Origin: RBG-16-66-20 sp964564865
GTDB taxonomy: Bacteria; Pseudomonadota; Gammaproteobacteria; Burkholderiales; SG8-39
Length of the DNA stretch: 64,000 nt
Direction of reading: 5' to 3'
Assembly (NCBI GenBank): GCA_964564865.1
Contig: CAZMDA010000005.1
Location: 1-64,000, forward strand
Of this stretch, positions 33,629 through 43,117 are shown one piece after another. The position numbers were made by a program, and so were the translations under genes. The notes below the pieces were generated by a model, which saw nothing but the letters and a program-made list of their open reading frames with translations, searched no databases and was not told the DNA's origin. The stretch's first letter is position 1. Each line of letters begins with the position of its first letter.

Positions 33629-34505
33629 GGGTGGCGATCAGCACGCCCGCGAGGATCGTGGCGATGCCCGCGGCATGGAAGGCGTGGAAGGATTCGCCGA
33701 GGAACAGGATCGCGAGGAGGGTGCCGAACGCGGGCAGCAGGTGCAGGGTGAAGCCGGCGGTGTTGGCGCCCAGGACCGCGACGCCCCGGTTCCAGCAGAT
33801 GAACGCGAGCACCGAGGCGGCGAGTCCCATGTACAGCACCCCGGCGGCGGCCTCCGGGCCCGGCCAGCGCGGCGGCGAATGGATCGCGAGCAAGGCGTAG
33901 GCCGGCGCCAGCAGCAGCACCCCGGCCACCGAGATCACGAACAGGAATCCGGTCCCGCTCAGCTCCGGCGGGCGGCGCTTGAGCAGAACCGAGTAGATGC
34001 CCCAGACCGCCATCGCGAGCAGCAGCCACGCGTCGCCGATGCCGAACCGGAAGCGCAGCACGTTCTCCAGGTCGCCGCGCGACAGGATGACCAGGATGCC
34101 GGCGAACGAGAGCAGCATGCCGGCGACCTGGCGCAGCGTGGCGCGCTCGCGCTCCAGGATCCAGGAGCACAGCAGGATGAACAGCGGCCCGGAGGAGTTG
34201 AGCAGCACGCCGTTGACCGCGGTGGTGCTGCGCAGCCCCAGGTAGACGAGGCTCTGGAACACCGCCACGCCGGTGAGCGCAAGCAGCAGCAGGACCCCGG
34301 CGTGGCGCCGGATCACCGGCCATTGGCCCAGCAGTGCGGGCAGGGCGAAGGGCGCGAGCACCACGACCGCGATCGCCCAGCGCCAGAAATTCAGCGCGAC
34401 CGGGTCGAGGTCGTCGCGCAGCGCGCGCCCCGCGATCCAGTTGCCGGACCAGAACAGGCAGGCGAGCGCGAGCGCGAGGAAGGCCTGCGGCCGGGCGGCA
34501 GGCAT
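33594..34505 (-). CDS. EamA/DMT-family transporter
   Basis: A 303-residue, 10-helix transporter of the drug/metabolite superfamily with two EamA repeats. The first begins LALACLFWSGNWIAGRALRD, and the second covers GIGDAWLLLAMAVWGIYSVLL. Both halves end with the characteristic short helix pair (GMLLSFAGILVILSRG and GIATILAGVLIATLKGG). Start ATG 34505. It lies 11 bases downstream of the MliC-like gene and is probably co-transcribed. Substrate unknown. Confidence 0.9.
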   Translation of the reverse strand: MPAARPQAFLALALACLFWSGNWIAGRALRDDLDPVALNFWRWAIAVVVLAPFALPALLGQWPVIRRHAGVLLLLALTGVAVFQSLVYLGLRSTTAVNGVLLNSSGPLFILLCSWILERERATLRQVAGMLLSFAGILVILSRGDLENVLRFRFGIGDAWLLLAMAVWGIYSVLLKRRPPELSGTGFLFVISVAGVLLLAPAYALLAIHSPPRWPGPEAAAGVLYMGLAASVLAFICWNRGVAVLGANTAGFTLHLLPAFGTLLAILFLGESFHAFHAAGIATILAGVLIATLKGGGTPPARS

Positions 34506-34516
34506 GTCGCCGCGGC

Positions 34517-34876
34517 TCAGCCTGCCGCGGCCTTGCAGCCGGTCAGCACCGGCTTGGCGCCTTCGAGCAGCACCGCCTCGGCGCCCTTGATCTCCAGCAG
34601 CGTGCCGCGGTACGCGTAGTTGGTCGCGGCGGCGGCGCCGGTCTTCTCCAGCCGGATTTCGCGCTCGGGCAGGATCACCCATGCCGCGGCGCCGTTGTCC
34701 AGCAGGCGCACGTAGAGCTTGCGTCCGCCGTCGCACTGGTAGGCGGTGGCGTTGGCGGGGACGCGCGAGCGCTCGGTCCGCTCCTCGCCGCCGAACGGCC
34801 AGAGGTTGACGCTGCCGCAGCCCGCGAGGACGAGCAGGGCGGCGGCGGTCACTGCGGTGCGGACGGCTTGTTCCAT
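34517..34876 (-). CDS. MliC-family lysozyme inhibitor-like lipoprotein
   Basis: A 119-residue lipoprotein. The signal ends with lipobox LAGC (LLVLAGCGS). The mature part has the MliC/PliC pattern: a first Cys in AYQCDGGRKLYVRLLDNG, then NYAYRGTLLEIKGAEAVLL and a late Cys (TGCKA), giving one disulfide of an eight-stranded barrel. Members inhibit C-type lysozyme in the periplasm or at the outer membrane. It is divergent from the amidohydrolase gene (45-base gap). Confidence 0.78.
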   Translation of the reverse strand: MEQAVRTAVTAAALLVLAGCGSVNLWPFGGEERTERSRVPANATAYQCDGGRKLYVRLLDNGAAAWVILPEREIRLEKTGAAAATNYAYRGTLLEIKGAEAVLLEGAKPVLTGCKAAAG

Positions 34877-34921
34877 GGCAGGTCGCGGCGTAGTGTAGCG
34901 AATCGACGGGGAGGACGGGAC

Positions 34922-36454
34922 ATGGGGTTCCTGGCTGACGACGAGATCGAGCGCCTGCGGGGCGCGGAAACGCTGTTCGCGTCGCCGATCCCGGTGCAGT
35001 CGGTGTCGAGCGACGAGTTCCTGCCGGCGCCGCAGACGGCGAAGCAGCGCGCGTTCGAGGACCGGGTGAAGGCGCTCGGGGCGCGCCTGGCCCGCCGCCA
35101 GGGCATGAGCCGGCGCGCCTTCTTCCGCACTGCCGGGGGCATGGCGGCGGCGTTCGTCGCCATGAACGAGGTCCATGCCCGGGGCGGGCAGCCCCTGTAC
35201 GAGGCAAGCGTCGCCGAGGCGGCCACGCCAGAGCTGGCGCAGGCGCGCGCCGACGGCCTCAAGGACCAGTTCGTCATGGACATGCACACCCATTTCCTGC
35301 GCGACGACACCCGCCTCGAGGGCTTCGTGCGCTCGCGCGAGGCGGTGGGCAAGGCGGGCTGGAACCCGGGGCTGGCGGGCAGGCCGCAGACGATCGAGGA
35401 CCTCAAGTTCGCCAACTACTTCAAGGAGATCTTCCTCGACAGCGACACCAAGCTCGCCTGCATCAGCGGTTCCTACTCGGTGGACGAGCGCGACTCGTTC
35501 CTCACCAACCGCATGAAGTTCGACGCCCGCGAGCGCGTCAACCGCGAGGCCGGGACGCAGCGCATGTTCTCGCACGCCGTCTTCACGCCGGGCTGGCCGG
35601 GCTGGCTGGACAAGGTGGACGAGGAAAACGAGACCCTGCGGCCGGACTCGTGGAAGGGCTACACCATCGGCGACAACACCAACAAGCACCTGTCCAAGTT
35701 CCCGTTCCGGCTCGACGACGAAAAGCTGATCTACCCGTTCTACGAGCGGCTGCTGAAGGCGGCGGCGAAGCACCCGGACCGGCCCGGGCTGAAGAACGTC
35801 TGCATCCACAAGGGCCTGTTCCCGCCGGTCATCGAGCAGCGCTTCCCGCAGCTGCTGGAGTACTGCCACGTCGGCGACGTCGGCAAGGCGGCCAAGGACT
35901 GGCCGCAGCTCAACTTCGTCATCTACCACTCGGCCTACCGCTGGGGCGGCGGCCCCACGACCGCACAGCAGGCGTGGGAGCAGGTCGAGCGCACCGGCCG
36001 CGTCGAATGGGTGAACGACCTCGCCGAGATCCCGGGCAGGTTCGGCGTCAGCAACGTCTACGCGGACCTGGGCCAGATCTTCGCCCAGAGCACCATGGCC
36101 GACCCGCGCGTGTGCGCCTTCATGATGGGCACGCTGGTCAAGGGCCTGGGCGCCGACCACGTGGTGTGGGGCACCGACGCCATCTGGACCGGTTCGCCGC
36201 AGTGGCAGATCGAGGCCCTGCGCCGGCTGGAGATCCCGGAGGCGATGCGCGGGCGCTACGGCTTCGCGCCGCTGGGCGCGGCCGACGGTCCGGTCAAGCG
36301 CGCCATCCTGGGCGAGAACAACGCGCGCCTGTACGGCTACTCAGCCGCGAAACGCGCCGCGCTGGCGGGCGACAAGGTGGCGTATTGGAAGGGGCTCTAC
36401 GACCGGCACGGCGGCGAGCGCAGCAATCTCGCGTACGGATACGCCGCGGGCTAA
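34922..36454 (+). CDS. Amidohydrolase family protein with internal Tat-like motif
   Basis: A 510-residue metal-dependent hydrolase (amidohydrolase_2-type TIM barrel). MDMHTHFLRDD is the first metal-binding strand; CIHKG, IYHSAYRWGG, and WGTDAIWTGSPQW supply later ligands. A twin-arginine segment SRRAFFRTAGGMAAAFVAMN lies at residues 63-82, after a 60-residue N-terminal extension. An ATG at codon 62 would make it a classical Tat signal, but the extension is as I recall from homologues. Substrate unknown; carboxylic or aromatic acid decarboxylation is common in the family. The stop overlaps the opposing MFS gene by 4 bases. Confidence 0.82.
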   Translation: MGFLADDEIERLRGAETLFASPIPVQSVSSDEFLPAPQTAKQRAFEDRVKALGARLARRQGMSRRAFFRTAGGMAAAFVAMNEVHARGGQPLYEASVAEAATPELAQARADGLKDQFVMDMHTHFLRDDTRLEGFVRSREAVGKAGWNPGLAGRPQTIEDLKFANYFKEIFLDSDTKLACISGSYSVDERDSFLTNRMKFDARERVNREAGTQRMFSHAVFTPGWPGWLDKVDEENETLRPDSWKGYTIGDNTNKHLSKFPFRLDDEKLIYPFYERLLKAAAKHPDRPGLKNVCIHKGLFPPVIEQRFPQLLEYCHVGDVGKAAKDWPQLNFVIYHSAYRWGGGPTTAQQAWEQVERTGRVEWVNDLAEIPGRFGVSNVYADLGQIFAQSTMADPRVCAFMMGTLVKGLGADHVVWGTDAIWTGSPQWQIEALRRLEIPEAMRGRYGFAPLGAADGPVKRAILGENNARLYGYSAAKRAALAGDKVAYWKGLYDRHGGERSNLAYGYAAG

Positions 36455-37692
36455 GCCGCGCGCGGCGCGGCGTAGAAGCCGAGCGACCTCCGCAGCAGGA
36501 ACGCAGCGATGCCCAGGTTGAGCAGGTTCCAGGCAATGCCGTTGACGAACGCGGTCTTGTAGGAGCCGGTGAGGTCGAAGATCAGGCCGGTCATCCATCC
36601 GCCCAGGGCCATGCCCAGCAGGGTGCACATCAGCACGATGCCGGTGTAGGTGCCCGCCACGCGCGCCGGGAAGTACTCGCGCACGATGATGGCGTAGGAG
36701 GGCACGATGCCGCCCTGGAACAGGCCGAACAGCGCCGACACCACGTAGAGGGAGGCCAGCGAGTCGAACGGCAGGAACAGCACCAGCGCCACGCCCTGGA
36801 GAGCCGATCCCAGCAGCAGCGTCTTCAGCCCGCCGATGCGGTCGCAGATCCAGCCCGAGGCGAGGCGGCTGACGACGCCGAAGCCCAGCATCACCGAGAG
36901 CATCTCCGCGCCGCGCGCCGCCGCGAAGCCCAGGTCGCCGCAGTAGGCCACGATGTGCACCTGGGGCATGGACATGGCGACGCAGCAGCTGATGCCGGCC
37001 ATGCTGAGCAGGGTGAGGAGCGTGGCGGAGCGGAGGCCCAGGTGCTTCGCTTCCGGGACAGAGTGCGTCCCGGAAGCGATCGGATGAAGGTCAAGGGCAG
37101 GGGGACGGCGGCGCAGGACGAACGCGAGGGGGATGGCGGTGGCCAGGCAGAAGTAGCCGACGCCGGTGAAGGTGGCGCGCCAGCCGATGCTGTCGAAGTA
37201 GCCCTGCAGGATCGGCGGCCAGATGGCGCCGGCGAGGTAGTTGCCGCTGGCGCAGATGGCCACCGCGATGCCGCGCCGCTTCGTGAACCAGAGCGAGGTA
37301 TCCGCCACCAGCGGGGCGAAGGTGGCCGACGTTCCCAGCAGGCCGATGACCAGGCCCTGGATCAGGGCGAACTGCAGCAGGGTCTGCGAGGCCCCGGCGG
37401 CGATGAAGCCCGCGCCCAGGCAGACCGCGCCGATCAGCACCGGCACCATGACGCCGAAGCGGTCGGCCAGGCGGCCCATCAGGATCCCGCCCAGGCCGAA
37501 GCCGATCATGGTCAGGGAATAGGGGAGCGAGGCATCCGAGCGCGCGACCCCGAACTCGGCCTGCACCGGCGGCAGCGCCACGGCCACGGCGTAAATCCCG
37601 GAGCCGCCGATGGTCATGAGCGCGAGGCACGCGCACAGGCGGATCCAGGCGTAGGTGGATTCCGGCTCGGAGGATCGGGCGGCAGATGTCAT
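36451..37692 (-). CDS. MFS transporter
   Basis: A 413-residue, 12-helix permease. The N-half has GLGGILMGRLADRFGVMVPVL (motif A) and SGNYLAGAIWPPILQGYFDS; the C-half has RLASGWICDRIGGLKTLLLG. The pattern resembles the monocarboxylate/oxalate-formate-type MFS group, which would fit an organic acid substrate of the converging amidohydrolase, but this is only suggestive. It is divergent from surE with a 39-base gap. Confidence 0.88.
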   Translation of the reverse strand: MTSAARSSEPESTYAWIRLCACLALMTIGGSGIYAVAVALPPVQAEFGVARSDASLPYSLTMIGFGLGGILMGRLADRFGVMVPVLIGAVCLGAGFIAAGASQTLLQFALIQGLVIGLLGTSATFAPLVADTSLWFTKRRGIAVAICASGNYLAGAIWPPILQGYFDSIGWRATFTGVGYFCLATAIPLAFVLRRRPPALDLHPIASGTHSVPEAKHLGLRSATLLTLLSMAGISCCVAMSMPQVHIVAYCGDLGFAAARGAEMLSVMLGFGVVSRLASGWICDRIGGLKTLLLGSALQGVALVLFLPFDSLASLYVVSALFGLFQGGIVPSYAIIVREYFPARVAGTYTGIVLMCTLLGMALGGWMTGLIFDLTGSYKTAFVNGIAWNLLNLGIAAFLLRRSLGFYAAPRAA

Positions 37693-37731
37693 CGCCCGAT
37701 TCTAGCGGTCAGTTAGAATCCGCCCATCCCG

Positions 37732-38475
37732 ATGCGCATCCTGGTTTCGAACGACGACGGCTACTTCGCCCCTGGCATCGCGCTGCTGGCGCAGCGGCTG
37801 GCCGCCGTCGGCGAAGTGACCGTGGTCGCGCCCGAGCGCGACCGCTCCGGCGCCTCGAATTCGCTCACCCTGGACCGGCCGCTGAGCGTGCGCCGCGCCG
37901 CCAACGGCTTCTGGTTCGTCAATGGCACGCCCACCGACTGCGTCCACCTCGCGGTCACCGGCCTGCTGGAGCGGCTGCCCGACTGCGTGGTCTCCGGCAT
38001 CAACCACGGGGCGAACATGGGCGACGACACGATCTACTCCGGCACAGTGGCGGCCGCAACCGAGGGCTATCTGCTGGGCATCCCGTCGATTGCGGTGTCC
38101 CTGGCCAGCCGCAGCGGCAGGCACTTCGAGACCGCAGCCGCCGTCGCGCTGCGCATGGTAGAGCGCCTCGCGCGGGCGCCGGTGACGCAGCCGGTGCTGC
38201 TCAACGTGAACGTGCCCGACGTCGGGCCGGAGGCGCTTGGCGGCGAGGAGGTCACGCGCCTGGGCCGGCGCCACAAGGCCGAGCCGGTGGTCAAGCTGCA
38301 GACCCCGCGCGGCGAGACCGCGTACTGGATCGGGCCTGCGGGCGACGCACAGGACGCCGGCCCGGGCACCGATTTCCACGCCGTTGCCGCCGGCCGCGTG
38401 TCGGTGACGCCGCTGCAGGTGGATCTCACGCACCACGGGCAGGTCGATCTGGTGCGCGGCTGGATGGGCCGGTGA
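37732..38475 (+). CDS. surE: 5'/3'-nucleotidase SurE
   Basis: Stationary-phase nucleotidase of 247 residues. Metal-binding motifs MRILVSNDDGYFAPGI, ERDRSGASNSL, NGTPTDCVHLA and SGINHGANMGDDTIYSGTV (Asn and Asp ligands) are all present. It opens the surE-pcm-nlpD run and overlaps pcm by 4 bases (GTGA). Confidence 0.95.
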   Translation: MRILVSNDDGYFAPGIALLAQRLAAVGEVTVVAPERDRSGASNSLTLDRPLSVRRAANGFWFVNGTPTDCVHLAVTGLLERLPDCVVSGINHGANMGDDTIYSGTVAAATEGYLLGIPSIAVSLASRSGRHFETAAAVALRMVERLARAPVTQPVLLNVNVPDVGPEALGGEEVTRLGRRHKAEPVVKLQTPRGETAYWIGPAGDAQDAGPGTDFHAVAAGRVSVTPLQVDLTHHGQVDLVRGWMGR

Positions 38476-39149
38476 GCGAGCCCAGGGGCGCGCGCAACCT
38501 CGCCGGGGTCGGCATGACCTCGCAGCGCACCCGCGCGCGCATGGTCGAGCGCCTGCGCGAGGAGGGCATCGCGGACCCGCGCGTGCTGGCGGCGATGGAG
38601 GCGGTGCCGCGGCACGTGTTCGTCGAGGAGGCGCTGGCGCACCGCGCCTACGAGGACAACGCCCTGCCGATCGGCTTCGGCCAGACCATCTCGCAGCCCT
38701 ACATCGTGGCGCGCATGATCCAGGAGCTGATGCGCGGCCGGGAACTGGGCCGGGTGCTTGAGGTCGGCACCGGCTGCGGCTACCAGGCGGCGGTGCTGGC
38801 GCGGCTGTCCGCCGAGGTGTATTCCATAGAGCGCATTCGCGAGCTGCTCGAGCGCGCGCGCTCGAACCTGCGCGAGCTGCGCCTGTCCAACCTGCGTCTC
38901 GCCTACGGGGATGGCAATGAGGGGCTGGAGAAGGCCGCGCCGTTCGATTCCATCGTGGTCGCCGCGGCCGCGCCGGCGGTGCCGCAAGCCCTGCTGCGCC
39001 AACTCGCCCCCGGTGGCAGAATGATTCTCCCGATCAGGCAAGCCGGCGACTCGCAGCGGCTCGCGCTGATCGAGCGTGAGGGGCGCGGCTTCATCGAGAC
39101 GCCGCTCGATCTGGTCCGGTTCGTGCCGCTGGAGGCCGGAAAGCGATGA
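38472..39149 (+). CDS. pcm: Protein-L-isoaspartate O-methyltransferase
   Basis: Repairs isoaspartyl residues in aged proteins using SAM. The 225-residue protein starts at GTG 38472 (VSEPRGARNLAGVGMTSQRT). Motifs: VPRHVFVEEALAHRAYEDNALPIGFGQTIS in parts, the SAM site VLEVGTGCGYQAAVLARLS, and VVAAAAPAVPQALLRQLAPGG. It overlaps surE at its start and nlpD at its end (ATGA). Confidence 0.95.
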   Translation: MSEPRGARNLAGVGMTSQRTRARMVERLREEGIADPRVLAAMEAVPRHVFVEEALAHRAYEDNALPIGFGQTISQPYIVARMIQELMRGRELGRVLEVGTGCGYQAAVLARLSAEVYSIERIRELLERARSNLRELRLSNLRLAYGDGNEGLEKAAPFDSIVVAAAAPAVPQALLRQLAPGGRMILPIRQAGDSQRLALIEREGRGFIETPLDLVRFVPLEAGKR

Positions 39150-40120
39150 ACCTGCCGCGCAGTCTGATCCTTGCAGTACTCGGCGCCGCCGTGGTGGCGG
39201 CCGGCTGCGCCTCGCGCGCGCCTGCGCCGGTGCAGGAGCGCCGTCCGGCGCCCGCCGTAACGGCGAAACCGCCGGTCGCGGTGCCGGCGGCCAAGCCCGC
39301 GGCGCCGGCCACGGCGACCGCCGGACGCTACGTGGTCCGGCGTGGCGACACGCTCTACAGCATCGCGCTGGAGCACGGCGTGGATTTCCGCGACCTCGCC
39401 CGGTGGAACAACCTCGATGATCCGGCGAAGATCCGCGTCGGACAGTCGCTGCAGGTGAGCTCGCCGGAAGGCCCGCAGGCGGCGCAGGCCGGCGCGCAGG
39501 TCGGCGCCGTGCGGGCGCCCGGCGCGCCCGAATCGCGGCCGCTCGAATCGCGCCCGCCCGGGCAGGCCTCGGCGTCCGACGGCACGACGAGGACGGCCCC
39601 AAAGGCGCTGCGCCTGCCCTACTCCGAGCAGAACGTGGCGCTGCTGTCGCGCGGCGAGTCACCGGCCCCGGCCGCGGCGAAGCCTCCGGCGCAGGGGGCG
39701 GCGCCGGCGCCCAAGCCGGAGCCGCCGAAGCCGGCACCCGAGCGCAACGCCGACGGCATCGACTTCATCTGGCCGGCGAAGGGCGCGATCCTCGCGGGAT
39801 TCTCTGAGCCGCGCGTCAAGGGCATCGACATCGGCGGCCGCATCGGCGATCCGGTGGTGGCGGCTGCCGCGGGCAAGGTGATCTACGTCGGTGCCGGCAT
39901 CCCGGGGCTGGGCAAGTTCGTGGTCATCAAGCACAACGACGAACTCTCGACGGTCTACGCGCACGCCAGGGAAGTGCTGGTCAAGATGGACCAGTCCGTG
40001 GTCCGTGGCCAGCGCATCGCGGAGCTGGGCGACAGCGACGCCGATCGCCCGAAGCTGCATTTCCAGGTGCGCAGGCTGGGCAAGCCGCTCGACCCGATGG
40101 GCTACCTGCCGCCGGGCTAG
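39146..40120 (+). CDS. nlpD: NlpD-like LysM/M23 lipoprotein
   Basis: A 324-residue outer-membrane lipoprotein that activates the amidase AmiC during division in other proteobacteria. The signal ends AAGC. A LysM domain (YVVRRGDTLYSIALEHGVDF) follows a Pro/Ala linker, and a C-terminal M23-like domain ends at YLPPG. The peptidase metal ligands are degenerate (KGIDIGG instead of H-x-x-x-D), as in E. coli NlpD, so it should be a regulator rather than an enzyme. rpoS, its usual neighbour, is absent here. Confidence 0.9.
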   Translation: MNLPRSLILAVLGAAVVAAGCASRAPAPVQERRPAPAVTAKPPVAVPAAKPAAPATATAGRYVVRRGDTLYSIALEHGVDFRDLARWNNLDDPAKIRVGQSLQVSSPEGPQAAQAGAQVGAVRAPGAPESRPLESRPPGQASASDGTTRTAPKALRLPYSEQNVALLSRGESPAPAAAKPPAQGAAPAPKPEPPKPAPERNADGIDFIWPAKGAILAGFSEPRVKGIDIGGRIGDPVVAAAAGKVIYVGAGIPGLGKFVVIKHNDELSTVYAHAREVLVKMDQSVVRGQRIAELGDSDADRPKLHFQVRRLGKPLDPMGYLPPG

Positions 40121-40127
40121 GGCGGCG

Positions 40128-41114
40128 CTAGCGCCGGAGCCGCAGCTCCTGCGCCAGGTCGTGCACCGCCGCCGCGTAGAAGCTGGAGCGGTTGTACCGC
40201 GTGAGCACGTAGAAGTTGCGCATCCCGAGCCGGTACTCGGTGGGCGCATCCGGCGTCGGCAGGTCGATCAGCGCCACCGCGGTGTCCACCGGCAGGCTGC
40301 TGCGGGTTTCCACGCCGTGCTCGCGCAGGGAAGCCAGGGTAAACCTGCCGGGCTCGATGCCCGCCTCCAGCATCGCGCGGTGCGCCTCGCCCGCGACATG
40401 GGCCGGCAGCTGCACCGGCTCGCCGCGGCGCCAGCCGTGCTCCCTGAGGAAGTTGGCCACGCTGCCCACCGCGTCCACCGCGCTGGCGCGCAGGTCCACG
40501 GTGCCGTCGCCGTCGAAGTCCACGGCGAAGCGCCGGTAGCTGCCCGGCATGAACTGCGGGATCCCGATCGCGCCAGCGTACGAGCCTCTGACGCTGAATA
40601 CGTCCAGCCCGGCATCGCGGGTGAACAGCAGGTACTGCTCCAGTTCGGAGCGGAAGTAGCCGGCGCGCGGCGGGTAGTGGAACGCCAGGGTGGCAAGCGC
40701 GTCGATGACGCGGAAGCTGCCCGCGTTCCGGCCATACAGGGTCTCGACGCCGATGATGGCGACGATGACTTCCTCGGGCACGCCGTGCGCCTCGGCGGCG
40801 CGCGCCAGCGCCGCCTCGTGCCGGCGCCAGAACGCCAGTCCCTCGGCGATGCGGGCATCGTTGACGAAGCGCGCGCGGTAGGCGCGCCAGGAGCGCTCGC
40901 GCGGGTCCTTGGGCGGCGTGATCGCCTTGAGCACCGATTCCATGCGCCGCGCACGCGCGAACAGGTACTGCAGCTCGCTCTCGACGAAGGCATGGCGCTC
41001 GGCCATGTCGCGGATGAATGCGCGAACGTCGGTGCGCTGCGAGAAGGCATCCTTCGCAAGCGCCGGGAACGAGGCGCAGCAGGCCAGCGCCAGGATGAAC
41101 GCGGCGCCCCTCAT
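40128..41114 (-). CDS. mltB: Membrane-bound or periplasmic lytic murein transglycosylase B
   Basis: A 328-residue lytic transglycosylase of family 3. The signal peptide (ILALACCASFPALA) has no lipobox Cys at the right place, so it may be soluble in the periplasm. The catalytic Glu is in AIIGVETLYGRNAG, and IPQFMPGSYRRFAVDFDGDG is the conserved substrate-binding segment. Start ATG 41114, which overlaps the TgpA-like stop by 4 bases. It is the last gene of a minus-strand run starting at proS. Confidence 0.92.
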   Translation of the reverse strand: MRGAAFILALACCASFPALAKDAFSQRTDVRAFIRDMAERHAFVESELQYLFARARRMESVLKAITPPKDPRERSWRAYRARFVNDARIAEGLAFWRRHEAALARAAEAHGVPEEVIVAIIGVETLYGRNAGSFRVIDALATLAFHYPPRAGYFRSELEQYLLFTRDAGLDVFSVRGSYAGAIGIPQFMPGSYRRFAVDFDGDGTVDLRASAVDAVGSVANFLREHGWRRGEPVQLPAHVAGEAHRAMLEAGIEPGRFTLASLREHGVETRSSLPVDTAVALIDLPTPDAPTEYRLGMRNFYVLTRYNRSSFYAAAVHDLAQELRLRR

Positions 41115-43117
41115 GCGGGATGGAACTCCCGCACGCGGCGGCGCAGCTCGGCGACCCGGTCCGCCGGGGCGTCGCCGCCGTAGCGAAGGGCGATGTACAG
41201 CGCGGCGATGCCCCGGATGGCCTCCGCCATGACGGGGAACCGCGCGGCGGCGCGCTCGGAGAAGTCGCGCGGGCCCTCGTGCGGCGCACGCGCCACGCCG
41301 CGCCGGCCCAGCTTGCGGCAGAACACGAGCCAGGCGCGGTTGACCGGGTCGGGTCGCGCGTGGCGGCGCAGCGACCAGGCCACCAGCGCCACGACCAGCG
41401 CGCCCAGCACGGTCATCAGCGCGGCGGCGAGGCCGCGCCAGTCGATGTCGCCCATCCCGAGGAGTGACATCAGCTCGCGCTGGCGCTCCGGGTTGTAGCC
41501 CAGCACCCAGACGTTCCACTGGTGCGTGAGCGCTTCCCACTGGTTGCGCATCGAGCGCAGCCACTGCAGCTCAGGCCGCATCAGGAACGGCAGTTCCTGC
41601 GCCGTCGGCACCGAGCGCGCGAGGCCGGCTTCCAGGCGTCCGGGCGCCGATAGCGCGGTGGGATCGACGCGCACCCAGCCGCGGTCCACCAGGTAGACCT
41701 CGGCCCAGGCGTGGGCGTCCGACTGGCGCACCGTGACCTTGCCGTCCACCGGATTGAGGTCGCCGCCCTGGTACCCGGTGACCACGCGCGCGGGGACGCC
41801 CGCGGCGCGCATCAGGAACACCAGCGCGGAGGAAAAATGCTCGCAGAACCCGGCCTTGGTCTGGAACAGGAACTCGTCCACGGAGTCCTGGCCCAGCAGC
41901 GGCGGCTCGAGCGTGTAGACCAGCTGCGAGCTGCGGAAGAACTCCGCCGCTCGCTGCAGCACCGCGGCGTCACCAGGCAGTTCGCGCCGCCAGGACTCGG
42001 CCAGCGCCACCGCCTTCGGGTTGAAGCCGGGCGGCAGGCGCAGGGCGCGGCGCAGCTGCCAGGGCTCGACCGCCGGGTCGGGCGGCAGCTCGGTGTGCGA
42101 GACCATGTCGTAGCGCATCCGCGCCCGGATCGGCGCGAGCGCCACGATCTGGCCGTCGTCCAGCAGGCGCGCGCGCTCGGGCACCACGGCCGCGGTCTCG
42201 ATCGCGAACAGCCAGTTGCGGTTGTGCGGCTCCAGCGTCACCGCGTAGGCATGGCGACCGGCGTCGATGCCCGGGCCCGGCTGCCGCGGCGGGGACTGCG
42301 CGAAGCCGGGCGAGCCGACGCGCCAGGTGCGGCCGTCGAAATCCCACAGTACCGGCCCGCGCCAGTAAAGCGCGCGCCGCGGCGGCATCTCGCCTTCGAA
42401 CTCGACGCGGAAGGCGACCGCGTCGGACAGGGTGAGCTGCGACAGGTTGCCGGGAGACATGGTGTCCGACAGCCCGCTCATCGCGGTATAGGCGTCCTGC
42501 GGCAAGCCCCACAGCGGCCCCTGGACCCGCGGAAAGAGGGCGAACAGGACCAGCGCCGCGGGGATCGCCTGGGCGAGCAGGATGCCGGCGGTGCGCAGGT
42601 TCGCGCGCAGATCCCGGCGCGGCGCGCTGAAACCGACCAGCGACGCGGTGGTGAGCGCGAGCGCGGCGCACATCGCCAGCGCGGTCGGGATGGACTGCGA
42701 GTAGAGGAAGTTCGTCATCACCAGGAACCAGGCCAGGAAGACGACCGCGGTGCCGTCGCGCTGGCTGCGCATCTCCAGCAGCTTGAGGCCGGAGAACAGC
42801 ACCAGCAGCACGATGCCCGGGGTGCGGCCGAACAGGGCGCGGTACTCCATCCAGACACCGGCCATGGCGGCCAGGGCCACCGCGAGCAGCACCCAGCGCG
42901 AGGGCAGGATCTCCGGATGGCGCAGCGCGAGGCAGCGCCAGGCGTAGAGCAGCACGGTGAGCAGCGTCAGCCACCAGGGCGCGCGCAGGGCGTGCGGCGC
43001 CACCACCAGCGCGAGCGCGATCACCAGGCCAGCGAGATCGCGGGCGCCGATCGGGCGCAACTCCGGGGTGAAAGGGTGCGCGGCCGGTGTCGCCGCGGGC
43101 GCCGGCGTGGCGCTCAC
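41111..43117 (-). CDS. TgpA-like transglutaminase membrane protein (DUF3488/DUF4129)
   Basis: A 668-residue membrane protein. Residues 25-210 hold about six helices, the middle is a periplasmic transglutaminase domain, and another helix follows near residue 565. The catalytic triad is visible as KAGFCEHFSSALVFLMRAAG (Cys), AHAWAEVYLVDRGWV (His) and VDPTALS (Asp). In Pseudomonas the homologue TgpA is essential and linked to the adjacent DUF58 and MoxR genes. Here DUF58 is adjacent (4-base overlap) but no MoxR ATPase is in the window. Confidence 0.9.
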   Translation of the reverse strand: MSATPAPAATPAAHPFTPELRPIGARDLAGLVIALALVVAPHALRAPWWLTLLTVLLYAWRCLALRHPEILPSRWVLLAVALAAMAGVWMEYRALFGRTPGIVLLVLFSGLKLLEMRSQRDGTAVVFLAWFLVMTNFLYSQSIPTALAMCAALALTTASLVGFSAPRRDLRANLRTAGILLAQAIPAALVLFALFPRVQGPLWGLPQDAYTAMSGLSDTMSPGNLSQLTLSDAVAFRVEFEGEMPPRRALYWRGPVLWDFDGRTWRVGSPGFAQSPPRQPGPGIDAGRHAYAVTLEPHNRNWLFAIETAAVVPERARLLDDGQIVALAPIRARMRYDMVSHTELPPDPAVEPWQLRRALRLPPGFNPKAVALAESWRRELPGDAAVLQRAAEFFRSSQLVYTLEPPLLGQDSVDEFLFQTKAGFCEHFSSALVFLMRAAGVPARVVTGYQGGDLNPVDGKVTVRQSDAHAWAEVYLVDRGWVRVDPTALSAPGRLEAGLARSVPTAQELPFLMRPELQWLRSMRNQWEALTHQWNVWVLGYNPERQRELMSLLGMGDIDWRGLAAALMTVLGALVVALVAWSLRRHARPDPVNRAWLVFCRKLGRRGVARAPHEGPRDFSERAAARFPVMAEAIRGIAALYIALRYGGDAPADRVAELRRRVREFHPA

